64,000 bases of DNA from Miltoncostaea sp036826475 (GTDB taxonomy: Bacteria; Actinomycetota; Thermoleophilia; Miltoncostaeales; Miltoncostaeaceae): positions 33,834 through 97,833 of the forward strand of contig DAISWG010000002.1 of NCBI GenBank assembly GCA_036826475.1, read 5' to 3'. Positions within the stretch are counted from its first letter, which is position 1; each line of letters starts with the position of its first letter. The notes under the pieces are model-generated. The model saw only the letters and a list, made by a program, of their open reading frames with translations, did no database searches and had not been told where the DNA came from. Position numbers and translations under genes: made by a program. Positions 57,566-64,000 of this stretch are shown piece by piece.

Positions 57566-59842
57566 CTACGTCAGCTTGAAGTCGGCTGTCCGGAGCGTGC
57601 CGTCCTTCAGCTTCAGTTGGAGCCTGCGGCAGCTGCCCTTCCAGGCGCTGTTGGTCTTCCACACGTAGCTGTACCGGAGGCTGGCGCGGTCGAAGGTGAG
57701 CCCGCTCGCGTTCGCTGTGGCGGTCTCCTCGATCGCATCCAGCGGTGCTGACGTGCTGCAGGAGATCTGCTGGACCCTCGGGTAGCCGCCGACGAAGACG
57801 TCCAGGCCCTGGTCGCCGCCGAGAGCGAACTTGACGGGGATGGCGGACCCCGCCTTCACGGTGTTGAGGGTCGGCGCGTTGTCCACGGGCGCGTAGAAAC
57901 CGGTGAAGGCGTACGGCTTGTGGACGCCGAGATTCCAGGTGCTGGCATGCGAGGTGAGCACGCTCAGCTTCAAGCTGCCGTCGGCCTGGAGGGAACGCTG
58001 GCTCACACAGGGATCGGGCGAGGCCGTGCCGGTTGCGCCAGTGCAGTCGCCGGCGCCGACGCCATCGCGGAAGACCGTCACGGTGTCCGCACCGGCGGAG
58101 GGGAGAAGGGATGCGTCAAGGTAGAAGTTGATCGAGAGCGGGGCCGCCACCGACGCGGTCGGTGCGGTGATCTGCACCTGCTGCCCCAGCAGGGCATAGC
58201 CGGTGGGTGGGGTGGTCGTCGTCGGCGCTTCGTTGATTGTCACGGTCCCGCCGGCGGGCGTGGTCACCGCCGTACCGATCGGATCTTCCGGCGAGACCGT
58301 CGTGTTCGTCCCGACCGTGCCGCCGGGCGGTGCCGTTGCGACAGCTTCGGTTTGCGCGGTGACGACGTACGTGTGGGTGACGGTGGCCGTGTTCCCCGCG
58401 TTGTCGGTCGCGGTCACGGTGAACGAGTGGCTTCCGATCGTGCTGGTGTCGATCTGTGCACCGTCGGCGACGGTTCCATCGCAGCTTGCGATGCCTGAGC
58501 CGTCAGCTTCGTCCAGGCAGGAGTAGTCGGCCACGACAGCCGACCCGCGAGGCGCCGACGCGCCCTCGACGGGAGACGTGAGCGTCACCGTCGGCGGAGT
58601 GTTGTCGACGGGGGCACCGCCGTCGGGGATCCCGTAGGCGAAGACGTCCTCGACCGCGCATCCGCCCGGCGGGCATTCGGAGAATACGTAGGTGTTGGTG
58701 TCGCCTTCGACCACATCGTTGACCGCCGACAGCCAGACGACGGTGGACCCATCGCTGCTGATCTGACCTTGTGAGCCGTTGGCCTCCGTTCCAGGCGGCA
58801 TGGTCGTCACCCGCCTGGTGAGGCCGAGGCGACGGTCGCGGAGCTCGACGTGGATACCTGTTAGCTCTGCGCCGGGCGCCCCGCTGTTCGTGAAGTGCTT
58901 GAACGAGATGAACCGGCCGTCGTTGCTGAGGTTCATACCCCCATCGACGGCGCTGCCGCCGGGCGTGATGTCCAAGTCGACCCGTTCGGTGGTCCCCATC
59001 TGGCGGTCGCGCAGGTAGACCCGACCCGCCGAAGAGAACACGGCGAAGCGGGCGTTCCCAGAGAGGCCCCCGATTTCGCCCTGCACCGCCGCCCCGCCGG
59101 GCAACACGCTCAGCACCTCAAGAGACTCGCTCTGGGCGTCCGCGAGCACGTACGCAAACTGCGGGATGCCCGCAATCCCAGTCGACTGGGTGACAAACGC
59201 GATGAAGCGCCCGTCGTCGCTGATGTGCGTCGCAACACCGCCGACGTTCTGGGCCACCACGATGGTCGTCCCAGTCAGCCGATCCCGCCGATAGAGCGTC
59301 CCGTTGAGGACCCACGCGACGTAACGGGCATCGGCTGACAACGACACCGCGCCCACGAAGCCGCGAGTTGTGCCCGCTGGAAGCACGGAGATGCGCTCCA
59401 CGCCGCCGGTGGCACGGTCCTTCACGTACAGGTCCAGCCCCGGGCCGGTCGGCGTGTACCCCGGCACCAGGTTCATGGCGGTGGAGACGAATGCCACGTA
59501 CCGGCCGTCGCCGGAGATGTCGACGGCGTAGGAGTTGCCGTCGGACTGCGCCCCCTGGCCGTTCACGCTCACGAGCTCGAGCGCGCCCGTCGCGAGATCC
59601 TTGAGGAAGGCGTCGTCACGCCCGCTGTCGCCGGGAACGAGGTTCGAGGCGCTGCTGCTGAAGGCGACATAGCGACCGTCGGCAGAAACGAGACCACCGC
59701 CAGAGTTCAGGTTTCCCTGGGTTCCGTCCGCCCGCACCGAGACAAGTTCATTCTGCCCGGGACTCGGCGCGGAGGACGCCACCGTCGTCAGCACCGACAA
59801 CGCAAGCGCAGCCAACGCCGTGGCCGCTCGCGGCAATCTCAT
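57566..59842 (-). CDS. Exported TolB-like propeller protein with C-terminal PxKF domain
   Basis: ATG 59842 with GAGGGGG about eight bases upstream gives 758 residues; the open frame to 60646 is an unsupported extension. A signal peptide (about 1-25) is followed by PD40/TolB-like repeats such as VSADGRYVAFSSSASNLVPGD and ISGDGRYVAFVSTAMNLVPG. Next are an Ig-like domain (VDNTPPTVTLTSPVEGA) with a Cys pair and a Thr/Pro linker. At the end is a PxKF domain (VKAGSAIPVKFALGGDQG, YVWKTNSAWKGSCRRLQLKL). It is a secreted or surface beta-propeller, probably for binding. No catalytic motif was seen. Confidence 0.82.
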   Translation of the reverse strand: MRLPRAATALAALALSVLTTVASSAPSPGQNELVSVRADGTQGNLNSGGGLVSADGRYVAFSSSASNLVPGDSGRDDAFLKDLATGALELVSVNGQGAQSDGNSYAVDISGDGRYVAFVSTAMNLVPGYTPTGPGLDLYVKDRATGGVERISVLPAGTTRGFVGAVSLSADARYVAWVLNGTLYRRDRLTGTTIVVAQNVGGVATHISDDGRFIAFVTQSTGIAGIPQFAYVLADAQSESLEVLSVLPGGAAVQGEIGGLSGNARFAVFSSAGRVYLRDRQMGTTERVDLDITPGGSAVDGGMNLSNDGRFISFKHFTNSGAPGAELTGIHVELRDRRLGLTRRVTTMPPGTEANGSQGQISSDGSTVVWLSAVNDVVEGDTNTYVFSECPPGGCAVEDVFAYGIPDGGAPVDNTPPTVTLTSPVEGASAPRGSAVVADYSCLDEADGSGIASCDGTVADGAQIDTSTIGSHSFTVTATDNAGNTATVTHTYVVTAQTEAVATAPPGGTVGTNTTVSPEDPIGTAVTTPAGGTVTINEAPTTTTPPTGYALLGQQVQITAPTASVAAPLSINFYLDASLLPSAGADTVTVFRDGVGAGDCTGATGTASPDPCVSQRSLQADGSLKLSVLTSHASTWNLGVHKPYAFTGFYAPVDNAPTLNTVKAGSAIPVKFALGGDQGLDVFVGGYPRVQQISCSTSAPLDAIEETATANASGLTFDRASLRYSYVWKTNSAWKGSCRRLQLKLKDGTLRTADFKLT

Positions 59843-60363
59843 TAACTGCCCCCTCAAGAAGTCAAATGAGCCGCGCGACTGTACCGGGCCGCTTTCGTCC
59901 GTTGCACTCGCCGAAGGTCGAGAACGCTTTGACGATCGACCAGCGTGCGTCGGGGCTCCGACTCGGCAGCTCTTCCCCGGCACCGCCAACGACGGAGCCG
60001 GGCGCTGCGGAATCCGAGCGCGCACACGTCGAAGCGTGACCGACGGGGACGCGACCTGTGAGCGATCCGGCCACCGCTCCGGCGGTCCGCGGCCAGTCCC
60101 CTCGACCTCAGGGCCGTCGCCGCGCGGCGAACCACGCAGCCCGGCGGCCTGCCGCCGACGAGGGACCGGGCCCCGCGCTCCGATCCGGGGGACGCACGGG
60201 AGCATGGCGCGTGACAGATCGCCTTCTGGCGTAAGGGCGACGCCACGGATTACCGTGCCAGCGGCTGTGGCGGGCGCCCCTTCCACAGCCATCGCCGGCG
60301 CTGTCTCCGGGAGGACGCAGCCCGGCACCGCGTCACCGGGGTGGTGGTCATCCCCGGCCGTTC

Positions 60364-60400
60364 GGGGAGTGCGGCACGACGGGGGTGTGCCGCACTCCCC
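60364..60400. repeat. Orphan 14-bp inverted repeat
   Basis: GGGGAGTGCGGCAC (60364-60377) pairs exactly with GTGCCGCACTCCCC (60387-60400) around a nine-base loop. No gene end is near, so it may belong to a small RNA or mark a lost gene. Confidence 0.6.
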
Positions 60401-60415
60401 GCACGCTCCGGGGGA

Positions 60416-60438
60416 GGGGCCCCTTCGAGAAGGGCCTC
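60416..60438. repeat. Second orphan hairpin
   Basis: GGCCCCTT and AAGGGCC pair with one bulged C around a CGAG loop, 16 bases after the first hairpin. Confidence 0.45.
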
Positions 60439-60734
60439 CCAAGCGCGGCGGCCTGGTCCCCGCCCCGTCGAAGCGGCAGTTGGGCGTCGAAGTGACAGAC
60501 GGGGCGAGGCGCCCGACCAGACCCGGGCCTCGCCGTTCGGGGTCACCGGGCCGGGGCAGCAGCACGGCAACGACCCAACCCGAGGAGCGCTCTGGTGGAC
60601 CCGGCAGTGCGGTTGAGGTCGGGGGGTTGATCCACAGATTCGGCAAATTCCCGCGAGGCGGGCCTCGGGCGCAGGACGCGACGGGTCTTTCTGTGACGAT
60701 TAGGGAAACCCCCGATAGCCCCGGGCCCCCTCGC

Positions 60735-60750
60735 GCGCATACGTGTGCGC
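60735..60750. promoter_or_regulatory. Near-perfect 16-bp palindrome upstream of the collagen-like gene
   Basis: GCGCATACGTGTGCGC has a single mismatched pair around a central ACGT. It lies 35 bases before the start codon, a position suited to a repressor or activator dimer. Confidence 0.35.
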
Positions 60751-60784
60751 CTCCACGTTCCTGTACGCGTCAGGGGGTCACGAG

Positions 60785-61792
60785 ATGCGAAGAGCGGGTG
60801 TGCTGCGAGTGGCGATCGTGGCGGCGGGTGCCGCGCTGATCGCCGCGGCAGGCGTCGGGGTGGCGGCGATACCGGGGCCGACGGGGACAATCCAGGGCTG
60901 CTACATCACCGGCAGCGGAGGAATTCGCGTCGTCGATTCCGCGGGCCAATGCAAGTCGAACGAGACTGCCCTTGCGTGGTCCCAGAGCGGCCAGCCGGGG
61001 CCGCGGGGGCCGAAGGGGGACGCCGGTCCCTCCGGCCCCCCAGGGCCGAAGGGTGACGCCGGACCGGAGGGCCCGGCCGGGCCCAAGGGCGACGATGGTG
61101 CCCAGGGCCCCGCCGGTCCGTCCGGTGCCGACGGCGCTCTCGGCCCACACGGTCCTGCCGGCCCAGTCGGGCCGGAGGGGCCTCAGGGCCCGCAAGGTCC
61201 TGCCGGAGAGGGGACGATCGCGTCGCTGGACGACCTCGAAGGGGTCCCCTGCGCGGCTGCGCCGTCCATCACCGGGGTTGTTCACGTCGCGGTGGCCGTT
61301 CCGAGTGGCGCCATCACTCTGACCTGCGTTCCGCGGGCGCAGGAGCCAGGCACCGTCTGCACGGAGGGGAGCGACGCAACCGGCACTCCGAACGAGGCGT
61401 CCTTCTTCGCGACGCTCGCCGGTGACGGTGCGGGCGTAACCCGACAGGTCAAGACCGACGTGTGCGGGGACGACGTGGACGTCTTCGGACTCCATGTGGT
61501 CGAAAGCAACTCCACCCTTGGTCTGTCCGTCGACCTGCGCGTGACGGTGGGTGTCCGGCGCGTGGTGGAGCTCGGCGGACCGAACGGAGACCCAGGCGCC
61601 ACCTTCTGCCTGGAAACCAGCTTCAGCGGACGCCAATGCGCCCCACTGCCCTCGGGCACCTCAACGGCGTTCCTCAGCGTCAGCCGTCCGGACACCAGCG
61701 CCAACGACTCGTTCGACCTGCTGATCACGATCAACGGCGCGGCAACGACGTCGTCGCGGTACGAAATCTCGGCCACGACGCCGTACGCGTAG
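60785..61792 (+). CDS. Exported collagen-like (Gly-X-Y repeat) protein
   Basis: ATG 60785 with GGGGG seven bases upstream gives 335 residues. A signal segment is followed by IPGPTGTIQGCY and IRVVDSAGQCKSNETALAW. This Cys-containing N-terminal domain precedes collagen repeats in many exported actinobacterial proteins. About 24 Gly-X-Y triplets (GPRGPKGDAGPSGPPGPKGD...) run from about 69 to 140. A C-terminal beta domain with several Cys residues (CAAAP, TCVPRAQEPGTVC, DVCGDD, FCLETSFSGRQC) would trimerise or bind. It probably forms fibres on the surface. A terminator follows. Confidence 0.85.
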   Translation: MRRAGVLRVAIVAAGAALIAAAGVGVAAIPGPTGTIQGCYITGSGGIRVVDSAGQCKSNETALAWSQSGQPGPRGPKGDAGPSGPPGPKGDAGPEGPAGPKGDDGAQGPAGPSGADGALGPHGPAGPVGPEGPQGPQGPAGEGTIASLDDLEGVPCAAAPSITGVVHVAVAVPSGAITLTCVPRAQEPGTVCTEGSDATGTPNEASFFATLAGDGAGVTRQVKTDVCGDDVDVFGLHVVESNSTLGLSVDLRVTVGVRRVVELGGPNGDPGATFCLETSFSGRQCAPLPSGTSTAFLSVSRPDTSANDSFDLLITINGAATTSSRYEISATTPYA

Positions 61793-61800
61793 CCTCCGTG

Positions 61801-61828
61801 CGGGGCGGGCCAAGAGCGGTCCGCCCCG
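61801..61828 (+). terminator. Terminator-like hairpin after the collagen-like gene
   Basis: CGGGGCGGGCC pairs with GGTCCGCCCCG (11 pairs including one G-T) around AAGAGC, eight bases after the stop. Confidence 0.75.
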
Positions 61829-62261
61829 CCCCTTCCCGAGACGCTGCGTGGGCCCCGCGCAGCGCTTGTCCGGAAAGGCCCGGGGCGGGCGGTATCCCGA
61901 CCGATGGGTCCAGGGTGAGGGAACGGACTCGGAACGAAGCCGGCGACTCCTCTGCCACGGCCTCTCCTCGGGGGCTTGCCGCTCTCCGAGTTCTGAACGG
62001 TGGCGCGGCTCACCCCCGCGCTGTAGGCGAACGGCCTCCTGGCCGGGGAGGTCGCGCCGCCGAAGCTCCCGGATGCGGTCCCCGAAGGTCACGTCGCCCA
62101 CGGGCCAGCGAGCCCCGCGACGGGTGGCGTGCAGCCAGCCCCGACCGGGCGCCCAAGGCTCGCCGGGGGCCGACTCGCCCGGCCCCCGCACCGTGCGTGC
62201 CGGCCCGCACCACCGTCCTCGATGCTCGGCGCCTTTCGCATGCGCGAGCCATGAATGACGA
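61829..62261. other. Intergenic region without a recognisable gene
   Basis: About 430 bases between the collagen-like gene's terminator and that of tRNA-Val. Open frames are present on both strands, but none shows a family motif or a supported start. Confidence 0.4.
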
Positions 62262-62284
62262 GAACCCGCTCGCTGAGCGGGTTC
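62262..62284 (-). terminator. Terminator of tRNA-Val
   Basis: On the minus strand GAACCCGCTC and GAGCGGGTTC form a perfect 10-bp stem with a three-base loop, seven bases after the tRNA 3' end, followed by TCGTCATTC. Confidence 0.75.
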
Positions 62285-62290
62285 CGAAGG

Positions 62291-62362
62291 TGGGCAGTAC
62301 TGGGATCGAACCAGTGACCCCTCGCGTGTGAGGCGAGTGCTCTCCCGCTGAGCTAACTGCCC
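62291..62362 (-). tRNA. tRNA-Val (anticodon CAC)
   Basis: The minus strand folds as a complete cloverleaf: acceptor GGGCAGT/ACTGCCC, D-arm with AGCTCAGCGGGAGAGC, anticodon stem CTCGC/GCGAG with loop CTCACAC (CAC), and T-arm ACTGGTTCGATCCCAGT. The discriminator is A and the CCA end is not encoded. Confidence 0.95.
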
Positions 62363-62412
62363 GGGGCCCGGGAGGATACCAGCGCCGCCGCCGCCGGCGA
62401 TGCGGCCGGCGG

Positions 62413-63330
62413 TCACGGCGCCGGCGGCGCGGTTCCCTTGGCGGGGGCGGCCTCGGCCTTGAGCAGCGCGTTCGCGCCCTTGAAGTCGTTCGCGTCGAGG
62501 TGGTCGAGCCACGTCTCCCAGGTTCCGGCGCCCCTCTTGGCGTCGACGGCGGCCTTCAGCCCGGCGATGTCGCCCTCGAAGTAGGCCGCGGCGACCACCG
62601 GCTCGCCGACGAGGTCCACCAGATGGGTGACCGAGGTGTATTGGCGCAGGAACGAGCTGTCGTCGCGCACCACCTGCACCTGGGGCCCCAGCTTGCGCGT
62701 GAACCACTCGGTCACGCCCTCGTTGACGTTGTAGCCCATCCGCTTCCGCCATCGGTTGTCCGAGAAGACGTGCAGGCCCTCGTGGAGCTGCGTCCCGAGG
62801 TCGGAGCGCTCCTTGCGGATGTGGATCTCCCCGCGGTCCTCGTCCTGGAACGCCCGCACGCCTTCCCTGTCGTTGAAATCCTTCGCCTCCTTCTCGGTGA
62901 AGTTGCGGCCCGTCGCGGGGTTGATCGAGCGTTGCGCGTACGCCAGCCACGCCCGTTCGAAGGTCGCCTCGTCGTCGAGCTTCATCGCCTTCTCGAGCTT
63001 CTGCTTCCCGAGCTTGGCGCCGATCAGGTCCTTGAGGAACGGGGTGGAGTCGAAGATCGCGTCCACCTCCCGCCCGCCCCGCAGCGGCTGCTTGACCGGG
63101 CGGGCCGGGCGCTTCTCGAGCGCCGGGTTCGGGTCGCGGGCCAGCACGCGACTGACGGCGCGGTTGCCCTGCGCCCGCTGCGCGCCGAACACCGCCGCGA
63201 CGCGCGCCTGGTGGCTGCCTGGGGCGCGGAGCTCGCTCGCCGCCACCGCCGGGACGGCCCCGATGCGCTCGTCCTGGACCCGGGCCTCCTCGTAGGGGCG
63301 CGACCCCTCTCGGTCTCGACGGCGACGCAC
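62413..63330 (-). CDS. HExxH metallopeptidase-like protein with N-terminal GNRAV motif
   Basis: GTG 63330 gives 305 residues; TACGCT ends six bases upstream. The charged N-terminus leads to AAVFGAQRAQGNRAVSRVLAR (GNRAVS at 55-60), the motif also found in the protein at 53168. A basic linker follows. The core has QLHEGLHVFSDNRW with His183, Glu184 and His187, and NVNEGVTEWFTRKL with Glu204 or Glu208 about 17-21 residues later, the spacing of gluzincin-type zinc peptidases. There is no signal peptide. It could be an exported effector or toxin carried by a contractile injection system, or a house-keeping peptidase. The catalytic call is inferred from motifs only. Confidence 0.65.
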   Translation of the reverse strand: MRRRRDREGSRPYEEARVQDERIGAVPAVAASELRAPGSHQARVAAVFGAQRAQGNRAVSRVLARDPNPALEKRPARPVKQPLRGGREVDAIFDSTPFLKDLIGAKLGKQKLEKAMKLDDEATFERAWLAYAQRSINPATGRNFTEKEAKDFNDREGVRAFQDEDRGEIHIRKERSDLGTQLHEGLHVFSDNRWRKRMGYNVNEGVTEWFTRKLGPQVQVVRDDSSFLRQYTSVTHLVDLVGEPVVAAAYFEGDIAGLKAAVDAKRGAGTWETWLDHLDANDFKGANALLKAEAAPAKGTAPPAP

Positions 63331-63336
63331 CCGCGC

Positions 63337-63342
63337 AGCGTA
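63337..63342 (-). promoter_or_regulatory. -10 hexamer TACGCT, six bases before GTG 63330
   Basis: On the minus strand TACGCT is followed by GCGCGG and the GTG start, the leaderless geometry seen elsewhere in the window. Confidence 0.55.
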
Positions 63343-63442
63343 CGGCGAGCGTCACCGCCATCGCCAGACGGGCCGGGCGGGCGGCCACCGGAGAACCCCG
63401 GCCAGCTGTCCCCCGGCCGGGGTTCCACAGTCGTACGCATGA

Positions 63443-63531
63443 CGGAGAGGGAGGGATTTGAACCCTCGAGACGAGAGATCCCGTCTACGCGATTTCCAGT
63501 CGCGCTCCTTCGACCGCTCGGACACCTCTCC
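63443..63531 (-). tRNA. tRNA-Ser (anticodon GGA)
   Basis: On the minus strand: acceptor GGAGAGG/CCTCTCC, D-arm GTCCGAGCGGTCGAAGGA, anticodon stem CGCGA/TCGCG with loop CTGGAAA (GGA). A long variable arm (TAGACGGGATCTCTCGTCTC) of the serine type and T-arm GAGGGTTCAAATCCCTC complete it. 89 nt, discriminator G, no encoded CCA. Confidence 0.95.
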
Positions 63532-63555
63532 CGGCGCGCGATCGTAGCGGACCGC

Positions 63556-63561
63556 TAGCGT
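63556..63561 (+). promoter_or_regulatory. -10 hexamer TAGCGT, seven bases before GTG 63569
   Basis: TAGCGT is followed by seven bases and the start codon without a ribosome-binding site. Confidence 0.5.
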
Positions 63562-63568
63562 CACGCGG

Positions 63569-63919
63569 GTGACGGGCCGTCTCGACGAGGCCCGCCTGCG
63601 CGAGCAGGCGGCGACCACCCATCCCGAGCTGTTCGCCGGCATCGCCCGCGGGTGGGCCGCGGCGCTCCCGGCCGCCGCCGACCGCATCCGGGCCGCCGAT
63701 CCCGCGGGGCTGCCCGCCGCGCTCCACGAGCTGCGCTCCGGCGCCGTCGCCGTTGGCCTGCCGGCGCTGGCCGCCGCGCTGGCCGCCCTGGAGCAGCGGG
63801 CCGAGCGGGGCGACCTCCCGGGCGCCCGGGAGGTCGAGGCCGCCCTGGATCTCGCCGCCGCCTCCGCCGCGGAGCTCACCGCGTGGTGGGCCGGATCGGC
63901 GACGGCGCCCGCCGACTGA
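63569..63919 (+). CDS. Small Hpt-like (histidine phosphotransfer) helical protein
   Basis: GTG 63569, 116 residues, all-helical. AALHELRSGAVAVGLPALAAALAALE matches the Hpt core, in which the His of the HxLR(S/G) segment accepts phosphate; the usual KGSA is RSGA here. The N-terminal helices (LDEARLREQAATTHPELF) fit the four-helix bundle. No kinase or response regulator is adjacent, so partners are unknown. It lies between two serine tRNA genes. Confidence 0.55.
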   Translation: MTGRLDEARLREQAATTHPELFAGIARGWAAALPAAADRIRAADPAGLPAALHELRSGAVAVGLPALAAALAALEQRAERGDLPGAREVEAALDLAAASAAELTAWWAGSATAPAD

Positions 63920-63943
63920 CGGGCGATCGGCCCCTGCTAGCCT
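63916..63943 (+). promoter_or_regulatory. Promoter of tRNA-Ser(CGA)
   Basis: CTGACG (63916-63921) and TAGCCT (63938-63943) are 16 bases apart, and the tRNA starts seven bases after the -10. Confidence 0.55.
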
Positions 63944-63950
63944 CCCGCGC

Positions 63951-64000
63951 GGAGAGGTGGCAGAGCGGTCGAATGCGGCGGTCTCGAAAACCGTTTCGGG
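63951..64000 (+). tRNA. tRNA-Ser (anticodon CGA), partial at right edge
   Basis: GGAGAGG acceptor strand, D-arm GGCAGAGCGGTCGAATGC and anticodon stem GCGGT/ACCGT with loop CTCGAAA (CGA). The window ends in the variable arm. Confidence 0.92.

Larger units (their letters stand above)
59843..60734. other. Gene-poor divergent region with orphan hairpins
   Basis: About 890 bases between divergent exported-protein genes. Open frames exist on both strands but show no family features, no ribosome-binding sites and poor codon preference. Two hairpins lie in the middle (60364-60400 and 60416-60438). GATTAGGGAAACCCCCGAT near 60698-60716 is an A/T-containing island in GC-rich surroundings and may be an operator. 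Confidence 0.4.

Noticed and set aside
59820..60839. 339-codon plus-strand frame over the gene-poor region
   Set aside because: No ribosome-binding site, no domain, Pro/Arg/Ser-rich composition, and it runs over the start of the collagen-like gene in another frame.
61661..63388. 575-codon minus-strand frame
   Set aside because: It passes through the complete tRNA-Val gene and terminators, so it cannot be a real protein gene.
1..64000. Prophage, integrative element or CRISPR-Cas locus
   Set aside because: No integrase, transposase, phage structural gene, cas gene or spaced repeat array was found, although tRNA genes at the right end would be suitable attachment sites.

Overview
The window is about 70% GC with long GC-biased reading frames, frequent GTG/TTG starts, many one- to four-base gene overlaps (ATGA, GTGA, TAGTG) and several likely leaderless genes. 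The gene content (Ni/Co ECF transporter, SdhABE-type succinate dehydrogenase, DUF4331, NHL/PKD and collagen-like exported proteins, SpaA-like protein) suggests a deep-branching actinobacterium, most plausibly Thermoleophilia (Solirubrobacterales/Gaiellales). That placement is inference. A run of 100 N at 9831-9930 shows that this is a scaffolded draft or metagenome assembly.

Region 1 (1-22.9 kb) is a cell-surface polysaccharide and exported-protein locus. A CpsB/YwqE-type phosphatase (partial) diverges from a Wzz/BY-kinase chain-length regulator. A heparin-lyase-I-like secreted protein follows, then a tightly coupled cassette: RraA-like protein, cyanophycin-synthetase-like ATP-grasp ligase, second ATP-grasp ligase and DUF1932 dehydrogenase. 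After these come an NHL-IPT-CBM-PKD exported protein split by the gap, a GT4 glycosyltransferase, a D-glucuronyl C5-epimerase-like protein, and an NDP-sugar/decoration run (DegT aminotransferase, GT2, C-methyltransferase, glucose-1-phosphate cytidylyltransferase, PIG-L deacetylase). A second heparin-lyase-like protein, a thioester-domain adhesin-like protein and a multi-Ig-like exported protein close the region.

Region 2 (23-43 kb) is mostly core metabolism and information processing. It holds an aminotransferase, malate and isocitrate dehydrogenases in one operon, a cyclase-AAA-TPR regulator, and an SLC13 (DASS) permease diverging from sdhA-sdhB-HdrB-like sdh subunit. Next are a glutaredoxin-like protein, a GNAT protein, a membrane protein, lysC-asd, a SpaA-like exported protein, and dnaX-ybaB-recR. 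Upstream of dnaX on the same strand lies a large, Alu-domain-containing SRP RNA.

Region 3 (43-55.5 kb) has small membrane and exported proteins, DUF4331 and TPR proteins, then a nickel/cobalt uptake operon: NicO/RcnA-like permease, Fur-family regulator, CbiM, PDGLE protein, CbiQ and CbiO. It ends with an aldo/keto reductase, a GNRAV-motif protein of unknown function and a pentapeptide-repeat/RodZ-C-terminal fusion.

Region 4 (55.5-64 kb) contains dinB, a broken isocitrate-lyase/PEP-mutase-family pseudogene, a TolB-like/PxKF exported protein, a roughly 0.9 kb gene-poor region with hairpins, and a collagen-like exported protein. The right end has tRNA-Val(CAC), a HExxH metallopeptidase-like GNRAV-motif protein, tRNA-Ser(GGA), an Hpt-like small protein and a partial tRNA-Ser(CGA). 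No IS element, integrase, CRISPR array or prophage was seen.
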